Shown: positions 51,701 to 63,340 of the stretch, piece after piece
How positions within the stretch are numbered: position 1 is the stretch's first letter
Layout of the letters: every line of letters starts with the position of its first letter
DNA from: Galbula dea
Taxonomy: Eukaryota > Chordata > Aves > Piciformes > Galbulidae
DNA length: 64,000 nt
Assembly (NCBI GenBank): GCA_013399015.1
Contig: VWZX01009108.1
Span: 2,906,822-2,970,821, forward strand
Reading direction: 5' to 3'
Translations under genes and position numbers: made by a program
The notes under the pieces: model-generated
Database searches by the model: none
What the model was told of the DNA's origin: nothing
What the model saw: only the letters and a program-made list of their open reading frames with translations

Positions 51701-54364
51701 TTTTTCTCTTCACACTCTGGGCTATGACTTAAGGAATCTCAGGGCTCCTTTTCATCAGCATTCCAGAGCACAGAACTGTCTCCTGGTTATTCTGTTATTT
51801 GAAATGACTCAGGGTGGGTGACTAAGGAAGGATGCAGAAAACCCTCATTTGATCTCTAAGATACAAAAATACATTTTCTCTCCACTGGTGGTCTGCTACC
51901 TGCTGCTTATCTATTAACTCACATAGGTTCAAGTGTTTAAATGTTAGGCTGCAAGTATGAACATATGTTTTTAAGCAGGGGGAAACCTAACTCTTTCTTG
52001 TTTTAAATATGGGCTTTTCTTGCATGTAAACCATTCTGCCAAACAACCTCTTTTGAAGTTCACACAGAGTGATGGATTTCCTCACCTCAGATGCATGGTT
52101 ATAAGATTACTGACAAATCCAGTGGGGTTTTTTTCTTCTTTATTTTAGGAAGCCTGAGAAGCTCATTCTTTGACAAATAAAATAATCTTGCTCTATATTC
52201 TTTATTAACCTTATTTTGCTTTTGATAAACCTAGGAGACTACAGATGAGGTTGAGATTTTCCATAAACTGCAGTTAATCATTAAAATATTTGGGAAAAAA
52301 TACATGACAATTAAGATTCTTTTAATCATTTTCATTCCTTCCAGTTAGCAACAAACTTCAAAAGCCAAGGGGTATTTGTTTTATTTTGAGTTAAATTGCC
52401 AACTTCCCCCAGAGGTCACAGTACACACTTTATAACACAACCTTTGATGATTTGGCCATGCACAAGATTTGTTTTGAAGTTTTTGAAGCTGAGACAAGGG
52501 TTAATGCTGCAGAGAAGTTGCAAGGCATAAAATGAAGTCCCTAGGGCTGTTTAGATGAATGCCTATCATCCAGGCTTGATAGTTTTTAAGACAGATTTCT
52601 AATTATTGTGCCATTTATACCAGAGCTGTGCACCAGAGATTTGTAAAAGCATCTGGGACAATGTTTATTGAAATGTGTTGTCAGCAGCTTCTGGAAGAGC
52701 TATCTGCTCTGTAATGCTTCTAGAGTGCTCACCAATGTAACATGCCACCTGCACTCTACCACCTCTCTCACACTATTAGCATTAACTTAGGAGCTTCTCC
52801 AGGCTAGATGGAGGCTATAGAAGATGTAGCTAGGAATTTCCCAAAGGCAGAGGGAACACAGATCACATTCAGCCACACTTTCAGATTGCAGGGGAAACTT
52901 ACCCAATAAAAAATTGGCTGGTGCCACTGCATATTTTCATGCTGGCACCTCCTAGTTTGAGATCAATTTTTCTTTTTAACTACTTCTGTAAACATGCATT
53001 GCAAGTCAGCTCCTACACTGATAAAGTCCTGCTGCCTGGATAGTTTTGACTGATTTGAACAACTCAAAATACAAATAGTCCAGTTGCAAACAGCAGAGCT
53101 ACTGCTGGCATTCCACTTCCATAGGTGCATTTGTTGAGTTGACAGATTATTTGTGTAAAGCCCTTGCTGATTTGCAACATCATGTAAATCCATGAAAGAA
53201 AGGATGTGACAAGGAAAGGCACAGAACTTGTGCAAGCTGTAGGATTAGGGCAATTTCAAACATGTGGCAAAAGAATTAGACCCAAAGTAAATGAGACTCT
53301 TAATCTTGTTCAAGGTGGATATTAAAGCAACTTTCACTTTGCCACACCTAAACCCACCAGGACCTTGGCTGTCACATTTGATGACAGAAGGTCAGATACA
53401 GCTGAATTCTTTGCATCCTTTCAACTTTACAACACTTCCTTCTGTTTGTATCTTCTTTCTACCACTGCTGTCCTCATCCTTTCAAATTTTCTTGCCTTCA
53501 TTATTTCCCCACCTAGAAAGCCTGTGGGTAACCTGTAGCCATAAAATCCTAGCAACTGGAAGCTTTCATAACACACTACAACCATGGATTCCAACCCTAG
53601 TCCCACACAGGTCTGGGAGTCTCTCAACCCCCACATTAACCATGTTGACCTCTATTATTTTTAATACACATTTTACTCTCTATTCCTAACCCCAAGATAT
53701 GTTTTTTTCTCTGTCTTTGGAAGTAATTTCTGTAGCTTACATGGTTACTCATCCTGGCTCATTTGGGCTTCAGGTTTTTGTAGACCCTCTTTAGCCTGCT
53801 CTGGCTGAATTTATGAAGACTGTGAAAAAGTTAGACTTCAATTAACAATCACTAACAATTACTAAAGGTGTAAAAACAATGACTTTACTATAAAGTTGAA
53901 GCTGTATAGTTTTGTGGAGTTTTCTAGAGACTGAAGAGAGGTAAGGTACAGGATCTAAAAGAATGTAACATCACTCAGATCAGGTTAAGAGATACTTGAC
54001 CAGAGAAGGTCAGCAAAAACTTTCAAAAGCTTTGGATAAACTGCAGCTTTCTCAGCAGGTGATGACTGAAAACTCATAGTTCAACCTTAAGCCATACTTC
54101 TAAGAATTTGACATCAGTATAACAGCAAGAAGACTAAGTGAGATTAGAAAATAGAACTTATGAAGATGGCAGAAGGTTCTCTGTGTTGGTCTGTTGTTGC
54201 TTGTGAAAATATTAACAGCTTCAAGCCAAAATGTTTCATTTCAAAAAAGTCTTAAGATCAGTCATCCTTGAAGAAATTTCATGACTTGAAAATGAACATA
54301 AAAGGATAAGTTAAAACAGAGATAAATACTAAATGTTAGCACAGTTTTCCAGCATGCCCACTTG

Positions 54365-54410
54365 CAAAAAAAACCCACAAAAAAACCCCAAAAACCAAAC
54401 CCAAAGAAAC
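54365..54410 (+). repeat. A/C-rich low-complexity tract
   Basis: The tract is nearly pure A and C, with A8-C3 at 54366-54376 and A7-C4 at 54379-54389. The plus frame at 54333-54674 begins by reading through it (Lys/Asn/Pro run) and is a by-product. Confidence 0.9.
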
Positions 54411-55065
54411 TCTGAGAGCTCTCATCTTCTTTGTACTTTTTATTCTCTCTTTTCTCTTCCTATGAGCTTCCACATCCCTAAGTCTATTCCACTAGATTGT
54501 CCAGGTAGCTCTAGGGGAAAAAAAAACATCATCTTCTTGATTCTTCTGCATAAAAAGCTGCATTTTGGGGGAGGAAGTTTGTTTCCAAATAGGCAGAGAG
54601 CAGTGTGTTTGTATACATTTGCTCTTCACTCATTATCTGAAAAGAAGTCAGGAAAAGAAAAAAGAGAAATATGAAAAGGTGTTATTTCTTCAGTAAGATT
54701 ATTACCCTTCTTTTGAAAGCATTTCTGTAGCCTTGAGGGAAGGAAGGTGGTGGAAAGGGTTTATGATGGCACTTTGACATAGCCTATTCTTTTTGACTGA
54801 TGCTAGAAAAAACATCTCACACACAGGCTGAATGATCAGTAGCAGAAATTCTTCCTATTCTAATCCATTTTGCATGTCCAATTTATTATTCAAAAAAGAA
54901 GATAGAGGCTTTAGCAAGGATTGTGTAAGACTATGGGGAGTTAGCACTTTTCCCTTCAGAGAAATGTTTGTGGAACAGTCTGAAAAAAGGAACATTGAAT
55001 AAGGCAGGGGAAATACCAAAGGGGAAGATATTGAATGCTACAAGTGTTACAAAAGATAAATAAGC

Positions 55066-55262
55066 TGCAAGTGAAGGTGCCAGAGCACTGGCACAGACTG
55101 CCCAGAGAGGCTGAGGAGTCTCCTCTGGAGGTATTCAAAACATGCCTGGACACATTCTTGTGTGATCTACTGTATGGAATCTTGCTCTGGCAGGGGGTTG
55201 GACTAGATGACCTTTTGAGGTCTCTTCCAACCCCTAATATTCTATGATTCTGTGATTCTCTG
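55066..55262 (+). mobile_element. CR1 LINE 3' end, best preserved copy
   Basis: The blocks appear in CR1 order: AGAGCACTGGCACAGACTGC, CCCAGAGAGGCTGAGGAGTC, TTCAAAACATGCCTGGACAC, GGCAGGGGGTTGGACTAGATGA and TCTCTTCCAACCCC. It closes with three 8-bp terminal repeats, ATTCTATG (55239-55246), ATTCTGTG (55247-55254) and ATTCTCTG (55255-55262). It is 5'-truncated and retains only the end of the element, with no reverse transcriptase. Low divergence suggests it is younger than the other copies here. The 70-codon plus frame at 55035-55247 is a translation of this element. Confidence 0.95.
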
Positions 55263-56430
55263 ATCAGACACTACTGTAATATGAGTAATGAATTTGTAAT
55301 GGTAATAAATTGGCAAAGGCTGATTTCAATCCCTAACTATAATAGAGTGCTATCAATTTAAACAGAGAAGTGAACTCCTAAATGCAGTTTTCCTTTGCAG
55401 AGGCAGCAGACCTTCCAGTGAACACACTGTCAATCTGAAACTGCAATACCAAAATGGGATCTCAAGCTACATAATTATGAGCACTGCCAAAGCAGATAGA
55501 GGGTTACAAACTTGAAGATGTACAGTTGCCTGATTCTGAAGTCCTAAAAATCTGACTGCCAGTCTCTCTAAGAAGCTCACAGGCTAAGCAAAAGTCTCTT
55601 TGAAAAGGTAGCTGTTGGAGACATGTTAACATGTAAGGGAAGGGGAAGAGCAAAGCTGCTACTGTCTGCATGTTCAAAAATTACTGATACTGCTATTTTT
55701 ATACATGCTGTTCCAGGAATGAAACAACTGAAAACTCTTCTATATCTTATCTGCATCCTAATTTTTGGGCCCACTACTGTGCTACTGCACTATGGTATCA
55801 CAGAGCTTAAAATAATTTTGGTCTTGAAGAAAGACCCAAACATTTACTCAGTTTTAAGTTCATGCCATTCTGCAACTCGTGGAACTTCTCAGGATGCATT
55901 TAGAACTGTGCTTGAACCCAAACACACACAGAAGTGCCTCTGCTCCACTAGAATGCACAACATTTCAGATCACTTCAGGAGCTGCACAGGTAATTCTCTT
56001 GAAATTAATATGCTTTATTCTTTCCTTCACTCTGAAAGTGATTTTTGCTATTTTCCTACCATTCTTTCCTATTATTCTTGATCTGAATGCAGGGTATGAA
56101 CTGGGTTAGCTTAAATGTAGCTGCATCAAGCTGTTTGCCAGGCAAACATCAACAATTTTATACAGGTCAGAGAGGCAACTAGCATCTACAAAAAGCAGCT
56201 CTGAGGCCAGAATGCCATCTAAAAGCTATATTCCACTAGCATTCACTTTCTATGTCTTAGATCATGAAGCATCTGCAAAGTGCTCTGTTCCCATAAGGCT
56301 ATTAGGATTCTATACAAAATGTGTTATTGCTGTCAAGAGAACTAAATCTGAAGTGAGATCTAAGCCCTCTTAGGACCTAAAAGCCTTCAAGTATTTCTCC
56401 CAAAGCTGCCAGCTAGAAACAGTCTGCTTT

Positions 56431-56470
56431 TTTGAGTGTTTGGTTGGTTTTGTTGGGATGTTTTTTTTCC
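56431..56470 (-). repeat. GT-rich low-complexity tract
   Basis: A TTTGGTTGGTTTTGTTGGG-type run is the reverse-complement form of the A/C-rich tracts seen elsewhere. It is followed by T8. Confidence 0.8.
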
Positions 56471-57224
56471 TTTTGCTTTACTAATATGAGCATGACAATG
56501 TCAGCCACCAAGAATTCCACTCAGATGACACAAATGGCATGTTATAGACAGCTATGGAAGTTACTTTGCCATTATGACACTGTAACACAGCTTCCAGCTC
56601 CTACCAGGACCCCATTGCATTTACTTCCACTCTATAATGGATAGTTGTTGCTCCAAGAGTTCACACTCAAAATTTGACAAAGGACAGAATATGTACAGAA
56701 AGCACTAGAAACCCCTGACCTTTGACACCTGAGCAACCACTGTACAAGAAGATGTATTAAATTTTCAGCCAGAATACCTGTTTGAAAGCCAAACAATCTG
56801 ATTCAGAGTCACAGGTAAGCCCAGAAGTAGGACTGGCAATAAAAAATGAAGTTGAATTCAGTATATGTATGGGCATAACATGAAGGTTTACAGTATTAGG
56901 ATACCAAAGACTGATTTTGAGCTTATGTAGCAGTTAATTTATTACTGGGCTAATTGAATAATGCATGAGATCTTTCACCTTAGACTGCTAAACTTCATCT
57001 GTGATTGCTGTCCCAATCCCCTCCTGGCTGTGATGACCCTCTCCCAGTACCTGAATGTTATCTTGAAAAGTATTCAGCAGTACAGAAAGGTGATTGCACA
57101 TTGCTGAATCTTTGCTGAGATTTGGCAAGTATGGAACTGTGCTTTCCATATTTTCCTTTGAATTTTTTATCATCCCAATCAATTCAGACTCAGATGCAAT
57201 GTTCAGATCTTAATAAGGCTGTAA

Positions 57225-57360
57225 GCAAGCATTTACTTCCTTTATAATTTTCTATTAATTACAGAGCAGCTAATGCATTTTAAGTGTAAGCTATTAATTC
57301 ATTTACATTGGCCCTCTTTTTAATTGCCTGTTAAGTACCTCTACTCATTTGAGAGATTTA
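57225..57360. promoter_or_regulatory. Possible conserved non-coding element (hypothesis)
   Basis: It contains ATTAATTA (57254-57261), ATTAATT (57293-57299), TAATTG (57321-57326) and TTAAGTAC (57331-57338) in about 85 bases, with no repeat and no frame. Clustered homeodomain words are typical of conserved vertebrate enhancers. AT-rich base composition also makes them likely by chance. Confidence 0.25.
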
Positions 57361-57561
57361 CATGGAATTGGTGCCAAAAATGTCTTGTGCAACTCTACCA
57401 GCTTCTTTTTCTGTTGGAGTTCACTATTGTTTCATGCCATATTTATCATGGTTCCTTTCCTTTTACACATCTAGCCTTTTAGCAGCTTAGATCAAAAAGC
57501 ATTTAAAGCAATTATCCTAGGTAATTATCTTCTTCCATTTCTATGACTTTCTTCTAATATT

Positions 57562-57600
57562 AAAAAAAAACCTCAACAAAACAAAACACAAAAATCATCA
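57562..57600 (+). repeat. A/C-rich low-complexity tract
   Basis: A9 is followed by CCTCAACAAAACAAAACACA. It has the same character as the other plus-strand A/C tracts. Confidence 0.85.
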
Positions 57601-60600
57601 GGTTTTGGTTAGATGTTGGTCAGGCATTAAGTACAATGAATAAGTTTGTAATTTATAAAAGAGCATACAGCAAAAAATTAAGACTTGTTCCTACAGCTCT
57701 ATCTTCTGCTTATTCATTTGTCACTGTTGAGTGTCATAAAGATCTGAAAAACAAAAGTTTGCCTTCACAGAATCAACAGAGGATCATGTGGGAGGTGGCC
57801 AGACAAAAACAACAAGAAAACTGAGCAGCAGCAAATGAACCTGAAGATCAGAAAGCATAGGGCATTAGCCAAAATCACCACCCCACCAGGGCTAGACAGT
57901 GCAAACTGAGAAGGGTCATGGCCCAGAACAGAAACCTTCCCTTGGTGATAGTTTGAGAAATTCTCTGAATAATATTAAATGTGCAGGGATGAGGTAGGTT
58001 ATACACTTGCAAAATACAATTACTTATTGTCTTCAGTCATGTAGTGATCTGAAATAAAATGAAGTTCTCTCCTCCACCTGCAATCACTCATCTATACCCA
58101 AAATCCCTAGCTTAGTCTGTAGCCAACCTGCAGACAGAACCTCTATTAGCAGAAGCAGCTTTTCAGTAAACTAAACATGTCTCCAGCTCCACTGCTCACT
58201 ACCTATGTCAAGAAGTTCACTAACACATGACACAAAAATATGGAATAAGAGCCTGAGGAAGTTCCCAGCTCACATTCTGAGGCTGAAAGATGAAGTTTTA
58301 TGTCCCAAGAAAAATGTAAAACTTGCAAAAAGTCTGCAATTCCATGCTGGGAAGAAAAGGAGATCTTTTTAAGATTCCAAATTGTGTAGAGTATTTTCCT
58401 ACTCACTGCCTGTAGCAATATGAATGAGGCTTCCCATCTCAATCAGATCAGCCAATAGACCATTCTACAACATATCCCTCAAGTTTCCCAACTCCTAATC
58501 CTGAGTCAACTGCCAAGAAACTAGATAAGCAAGTTTGGAAGCTGAATCCATTAGAAGATGCACTGACATGAACACACTGCTGCATGATACTGGCACTTTA
58601 CAAAAAGGCATTGTCTGGGGGAAGAATATTCCACTGGAAGATTTCTGTCTATCTCTCTCAGTAATTGGCTGATGCCCTGAAGCAGGAGTGCTTATATCTT
58701 TTTACCCTTCTGTAATCTTATCTAACATAGCTGTGGATGTTCTTATTATTCATACAAATGTCTAATCTCTTTTGAATCCTACTAAGTCCTTATCTGTCCC
58801 ACAGGGTAAACTGTCTTTGTGTAAAAAAATCTGATTCCTTTTAGCCCTTTCCAAATGTGTAAGTGATCCATCTCACTTGTCCTTGTCTGATGAGAAAGGG
58901 GAAATAAGGGGTTCCTTCTGCATGCTGTGTGTTAGTTTGCATACTTGTTATCCATTCTTATTTTGTGAGGCTCTCCACTAGGATAACGTTCTTAATCCTG
59001 TTTCAACCTCATTTCATAGGGAAGCTGTTTGTTTAAATAGGACCTTTTTTCCCTTTGGATGGAGGAAGGAACAAAATGATGAGATCTGAAATCTATAATT
59101 TGATTCAGCAGAACTGTAATTTTCCACAAGTATAATTCTGGTGAAATCAGCATCTCCTAATGTGTGAGGCTCTCTCTCTGCTCTGGCTGTGTCTAGAATG
59201 GCAACATATCATTTTCTGTCCTCTTCTGCATATTTCCTAGCATTTTTTGTCTTTTTTTTTTTGAGCCACAGCTGTACACTGAGAGGAGGCTTCCTGCAAC
59301 TATCCAAAACAATTTCCAAGTCTTTTTGTGACCTTGTTCCAAATAATTTGGATACCAGCATCATGCCCAAACAGAAAGCTCTTGGAGAGACAATTTCTGG
59401 GCTGATTTCTGTTGCTGAATTCACTGCTTGAAATGGGCTTGGCAAGGAACAGAAGCTGGATAGTGGAGGAGGGAGAGACCACATGTGGCTATTTATTTTA
59501 AGATATGTAAAAGGCTGGCAATGCTCCTATTCTCTAATACTTTATACTAGCAGTGGAATCTTAATAATAAATCAAGCTGTATTCTATTTTGAACCTCTAT
59601 CACAACTTGCATAAGGTGCACTTAGCAGATATCTCAGCTACACAAAGCTGGTAGCATGAGTAGTGTGGAAGAAAGGAAGATTTTTATCCCTGCTGTACAG
59701 ATGAAAAACTGAGACAGAGGAGGAATTAATGTTTTGCCCAGAGTCTCAGAAGACATTCATTAGGAAGGTGGAAATTGAATCTGAGGTTCCCAAGTCACAG
59801 TCTGGAACTTTAAACACAAACCACTCCTCTTCCTTATTCCTTAGAGAAGGAAAAGACAGGCTAAGAGAAAGCAGCCTCCCTGAAGTTTTCTTGCACATTG
59901 TTTCATTCTCCTGTGTCCATCTACTCCTGTAATTTGGGGGGTTTAAAACTGTTTGCTTACCATCTTTTCTCAACCTTGGTATCTTTAGGGGACTGGCACA
60001 CTAGAGAGAGAGACGTTAAACACAAAGTTAATCCATTCCTAATGACAGGCAAATCTTAAGGAAGGCAAAAAGCTTGCATGCACTAAGACTGGCTTCTGCA
60101 TAGTAATTAATGAGCAGGCATGAGGCTTTTCAGTAGAGCTCAGCTCCACAAAAGCAGCAAAAGCAACAGAGATAAGGCAGCTCTTTTTCAGCCAGCACTG
60201 CTGATAACTAAGTGACCTTGTCAGAAATTATACATGTTTACTGATTCAGCAGAGAATACTTGAGGAGGAAACAGAAGAGACAAAACTGCCTTAATATATT
60301 AAATCAACTGTGAAAAAATCCTGGTTTAAGATAGAAGCAGCAAAAAATACCATCTAAAAAGAAAAGTCACCTAAATCTTTCTTTTCAGAAGTTGGTTTGG
60401 AATGTAACTAATATGAAAAATACCTTTGTGCATGTTTATGTATGTATATCAAGTAAATACAGCACTTTGGGCTGCTTATTTAACAGCTGTACAACAGGAG
60501 CATTGCTGTGGTTTGATTTGAGAGATGCACATTTCAGGCAAAAGGAATTCTTTTTTGTCAATATTATTACTTAGAGGACAGAGAAATGTAAAAGAAGAAT

Positions 60601-60654
60601 GAGAATATAAATAGCAGTGAGTAATTTTATACTGTTTAAATAAATGGGAGAAAA

Positions 60655-60770
60655 ACTGCCTGATGACTGCAATTAATTCATTACCATGTTAGAAATTATA
60701 GAATTCTGTGGCTGTACATGCTAATGATTAAGTGGGGCAGTAAATGATGAAGTGCACACCAGTGATGTTA
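60655..60770. promoter_or_regulatory. Possible conserved non-coding element (hypothesis)
   Basis: AATTAATT (60671-60678), TAATGATTA (60722-60730) and the NKX2-type word TTAAGTGG (60728-60735) lie within about 65 bases. There is no frame or repeat. Function is inferred only from word content. Confidence 0.22.
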
Positions 60771-60939
60771 TTTTTGTCTCTCACATCACAGATTTGAATC
60801 AGTGTTTCTTGCCATGAGCCAGCACTTGTATTCTGTCCATGGTGCTTTCTTCTTAGGAAAAGGACAACCTTCTCACCTACTCATGAAGCCTTTGGGGAGC
60901 TGATGGAACAAGGAGCCAGGTAGACAGGGATAGTGTTGT

Positions 60940-60986
60940 GCTATTCTAAGGATGAAGCTATCCCAGAACTCTATGATTCTATGAAT
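60940..60986 (+). mobile_element. CR1 LINE extreme 3' end, degraded
   Basis: Only the terminal repeats are clear: ACTCTATG (60968-60975) and ATTCTATG (60976-60983). The sequence before them is too diverged to align by eye, so the left edge is approximate. Two chance 8-mers in a row are unlikely, but the call is weaker than for the other copies. Confidence 0.6.
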
Positions 60987-61574
60987 TAAAAGGTTTTTGA
61001 GTTTGTGCCTTTTACTGTCTGGACTGAGCTCTTTTTTCACTAGTAACATGATTTTTTTTTGTTTTAAACTGTACATTGCACCAGGTAGCCAAGCTTTTTA
61101 TCTTTGTCAAGCTATATGCCATGATAAAGTGCCTGAACTGAGATCTTTAGGAACAGAAAACATTTCTGGTTTTCATATTAATTAAAATGATGCTTTAGTT
61201 CATAAGGTAATTATGCCATTTACTTGATCATATACTCCAGAAGCAAGTACCATAATTTCAAGTATACCTTTTTAATAAAGTGATTACATCTCTGCTTTCC
61301 ATAAAAAAGTTAATTCAGCCTTTGGTATCACACTGTGTCAGGCTTCTCTAGAATAACAAACTTTTACCACTTAAAAATTGCTTCCATGGTACTGCAGGGT
61401 ACTGCATAAGCTGCCTTTCAGCTGCTGCTGTTTGTGTAAGTCCCAGGCAATGTTTCTGTAACCCAGCAAAGGAGCTAAGGGAATGACAAGCAGCACAGAG
61501 CCCTGCACTCTGTTCCAACCATCAGCACCTCCCAGTTTGCTGTTGCTCCAGAGGTCTCTGCAATTGTACTTGGG

Positions 61575-61620
61575 AAAAAAAAAACCCTAAAGAACAAAAC
61601 CCCCAACACACACACTCCAT
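61575..61620 (+). repeat. A/C-rich low-complexity tract
   Basis: A10-C3 at 61575-61587, then a C5 run and a short (CA)n stretch. Confidence 0.88.
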
Positions 61621-62988
61621 CACCCTGCAAAAGGCTTAAGGAGAGCCTTTCACTGGCAATGGCAGTACTTGCATTTTCTCAACTGTGATGATGGCTGTAA
61701 AACATACCTGGCAAATTAATCATCATAGGAATTCTAAATTATGCACCAGGTCTCTCTGAGATTAAATCAATGTGGCATACTTAACACTGTTCCCTCCCAG
61801 CTAAAGGTCTTCTGTGCTATCCAAATGCTTTAATATACTTCAGTCTGAATAGAATCTATTTTTTCTTTGGCAATTGATATTAGTTGGCAGGAAAAATTAC
61901 TCATGACCTTTCAGCTTATACAAATAATTCAGGCTTTTTCTTAACAAAAACAAGTCAGCACACTGCATCTTCCACAATAAGTGGCAAAACATAATGGAAA
62001 TAATTCTGGTTTAGCATTCAGTGCTGGGTGGTTCTTTTCATGCAGAAAAAGAATCCAATATACTCTCTTTATTTTTTTAGGGCTATAGTCCAAGAGAAAC
62101 AGAATTTCATTATTAGATCATGCAAGTTATTAGGCAGCATGTGTGCCATTGGTACTCATAATATTTGGGACAGTCTGATTAGATTCTGAGCATGTCTGGC
62201 AAAATATTATAAACAGCCAGGTTCTAACATGGAGCAGTTGTGTTGTGTATTTTGTCTCTCACAAGGCATGGACAGGAGCAAGCTGAAATACTGCTTAATA
62301 TCACTAGCAAACACATCTTTGTGCCATGATATTGTACTGTGGAGTTGCCTGTCTGGGTTTTGCAGGGTTCTGTATAAGCATGTTGGGAGAAGGATTAAGA
62401 GCAGAGGAATCAGTCTCAGAAATTCTGGTTTATAGTTCAATCTCTGCTTCTGATGCAGTAGATCTCAAGCTGTTTAATAGCAGTGAGCCAGAGATGGAGA
62501 GCAGATGTTCCCCTGAAGATCCAGATGTGCCAGTGGAAGAGGTTACTGCCCCCACGTGCTCATTAATGACCCTCCTGATCTGCTGGGATTGGAGTTTGTA
62601 TGAATCACTTCATTTGTTCAGGGCAAAAAATTAACCAGATTGTCTCAAACCACCTATCTGAATTAACTAAAACCTTGCAGAGCTTTGCTAAATTATTGGA
62701 GAAAGCCAACTGCTGCACAGAAAGTAAAAGACAAGTTGCTTCAGGCAGTAATCTCTTCTGTTGTCGAAGTCAGACTTGGAAATATACTGGTTTACATCCT
62801 CAAGTTTGTGTGTATGTTCACAAAAGAAGTCTGAAATAGGTCAGAGTCTAACATACTGACTCAGCAGCCAGTTAGACACCTTGATATATTAGTGTGTAAA
62901 GTTAGCTTGCTGCTTAATCAAATCCTGCATGATCAACATTCACAGGACAGCACTAACTAAGGGGGGTTTTACTCTAGAGTTATAGTTT

Positions 62989-63004
62989 ACTATATTAATA
63001 TAGT
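62989..63004. repeat. 16-bp perfect palindrome within a duplicated word
   Basis: ACTATATTAATATAGT at 62989-63004 equals its own reverse complement. It sits between two exact copies of TATAGTTTACT (62981-62991 and 62999-63009), which are in turn flanked by ACTCTAG (62971-62977) and ACTCTCTAG (63007-63015). A partly inverted CTAACTAA / CTAGTTAG pair lies further out. The AT-only core makes it prone to cruciform extrusion or slippage. Confidence 0.9.
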
Positions 63005-63294
63005 TTACTCTCTAGTTAGCTTCACTCTGTTCAGTCAGTGGAGATGGCAGTGAAATGAGAAAAGTATTTGCTGCCATTCTTGGCTATCCCTGATCAAATC
63101 CAAAGTGTAGTTTCCAAACTATCTTCTGTAGTGAATGTTCATTGCTTATTTTACTGTTTACAGATATGGATAAAGTGGGAAATAAAGGTTAATATTGATT
63201 TTAGATACAATGTTGCATATAGGAGCACATTCTAGGGAGAAATCACCAAAACTGAGTCAATTTTTTTCATATTAGGAATGTTCTTTTGTGGGAT

Positions 63295-63340
63295 AAAACA
63301 AGCAAACAAACAAAAAAACCCCTAAACTAACCCACACCTC
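63295..63340 (+). repeat. A/C-rich low-complexity tract
   Basis: CAAACAAAC words lead into A7-C4 at 63312-63322, then CTAAACTAACCCACACC. Confidence 0.88.

Larger units (their letters stand above)
42361..55065. other. Unique, AT-rich non-coding DNA
   Basis: No gene seen over about 12.7 kb. The longest frame in the window (158 codons, minus, 51022-51498) is here and has no domain, no conserved motif and an in-frame alternative shadow. By a simple base-frequency estimate, a frame that long is expected about 0.3 times in a window this size. An (AT)11 repeat, a 35-nt pyrimidine tract at 44492-44526 and an A/C tract at 54365-54410 are present. Four CpGs fall near 47727-47971. Confidence 0.8.
55263..60939. 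other. Unique non-coding DNA
   Basis: No gene seen. The 152-codon plus frame at 55623-56081 is among the longest in the window but has no recognisable domain and is overlapped by other frames. A GT-rich tract at 56431-56470 is the clearest minus-strand member of the A/C tract group. T11 lies at 59252-59262. Confidence 0.8.

Noticed and set aside
53291..53689. 132-codon plus-strand frame
   Set aside because: Rich in Leu, Pro, Ser and Phe because the DNA is pyrimidine-rich. An antisense frame overlaps and no family is recognised.
55623..56081. 152-codon plus-strand frame as a possible gene
   Set aside because: No domain is recognised, a second plus frame and a minus frame overlap it, and the composition looks like random translation (many Cys, Ser and His).
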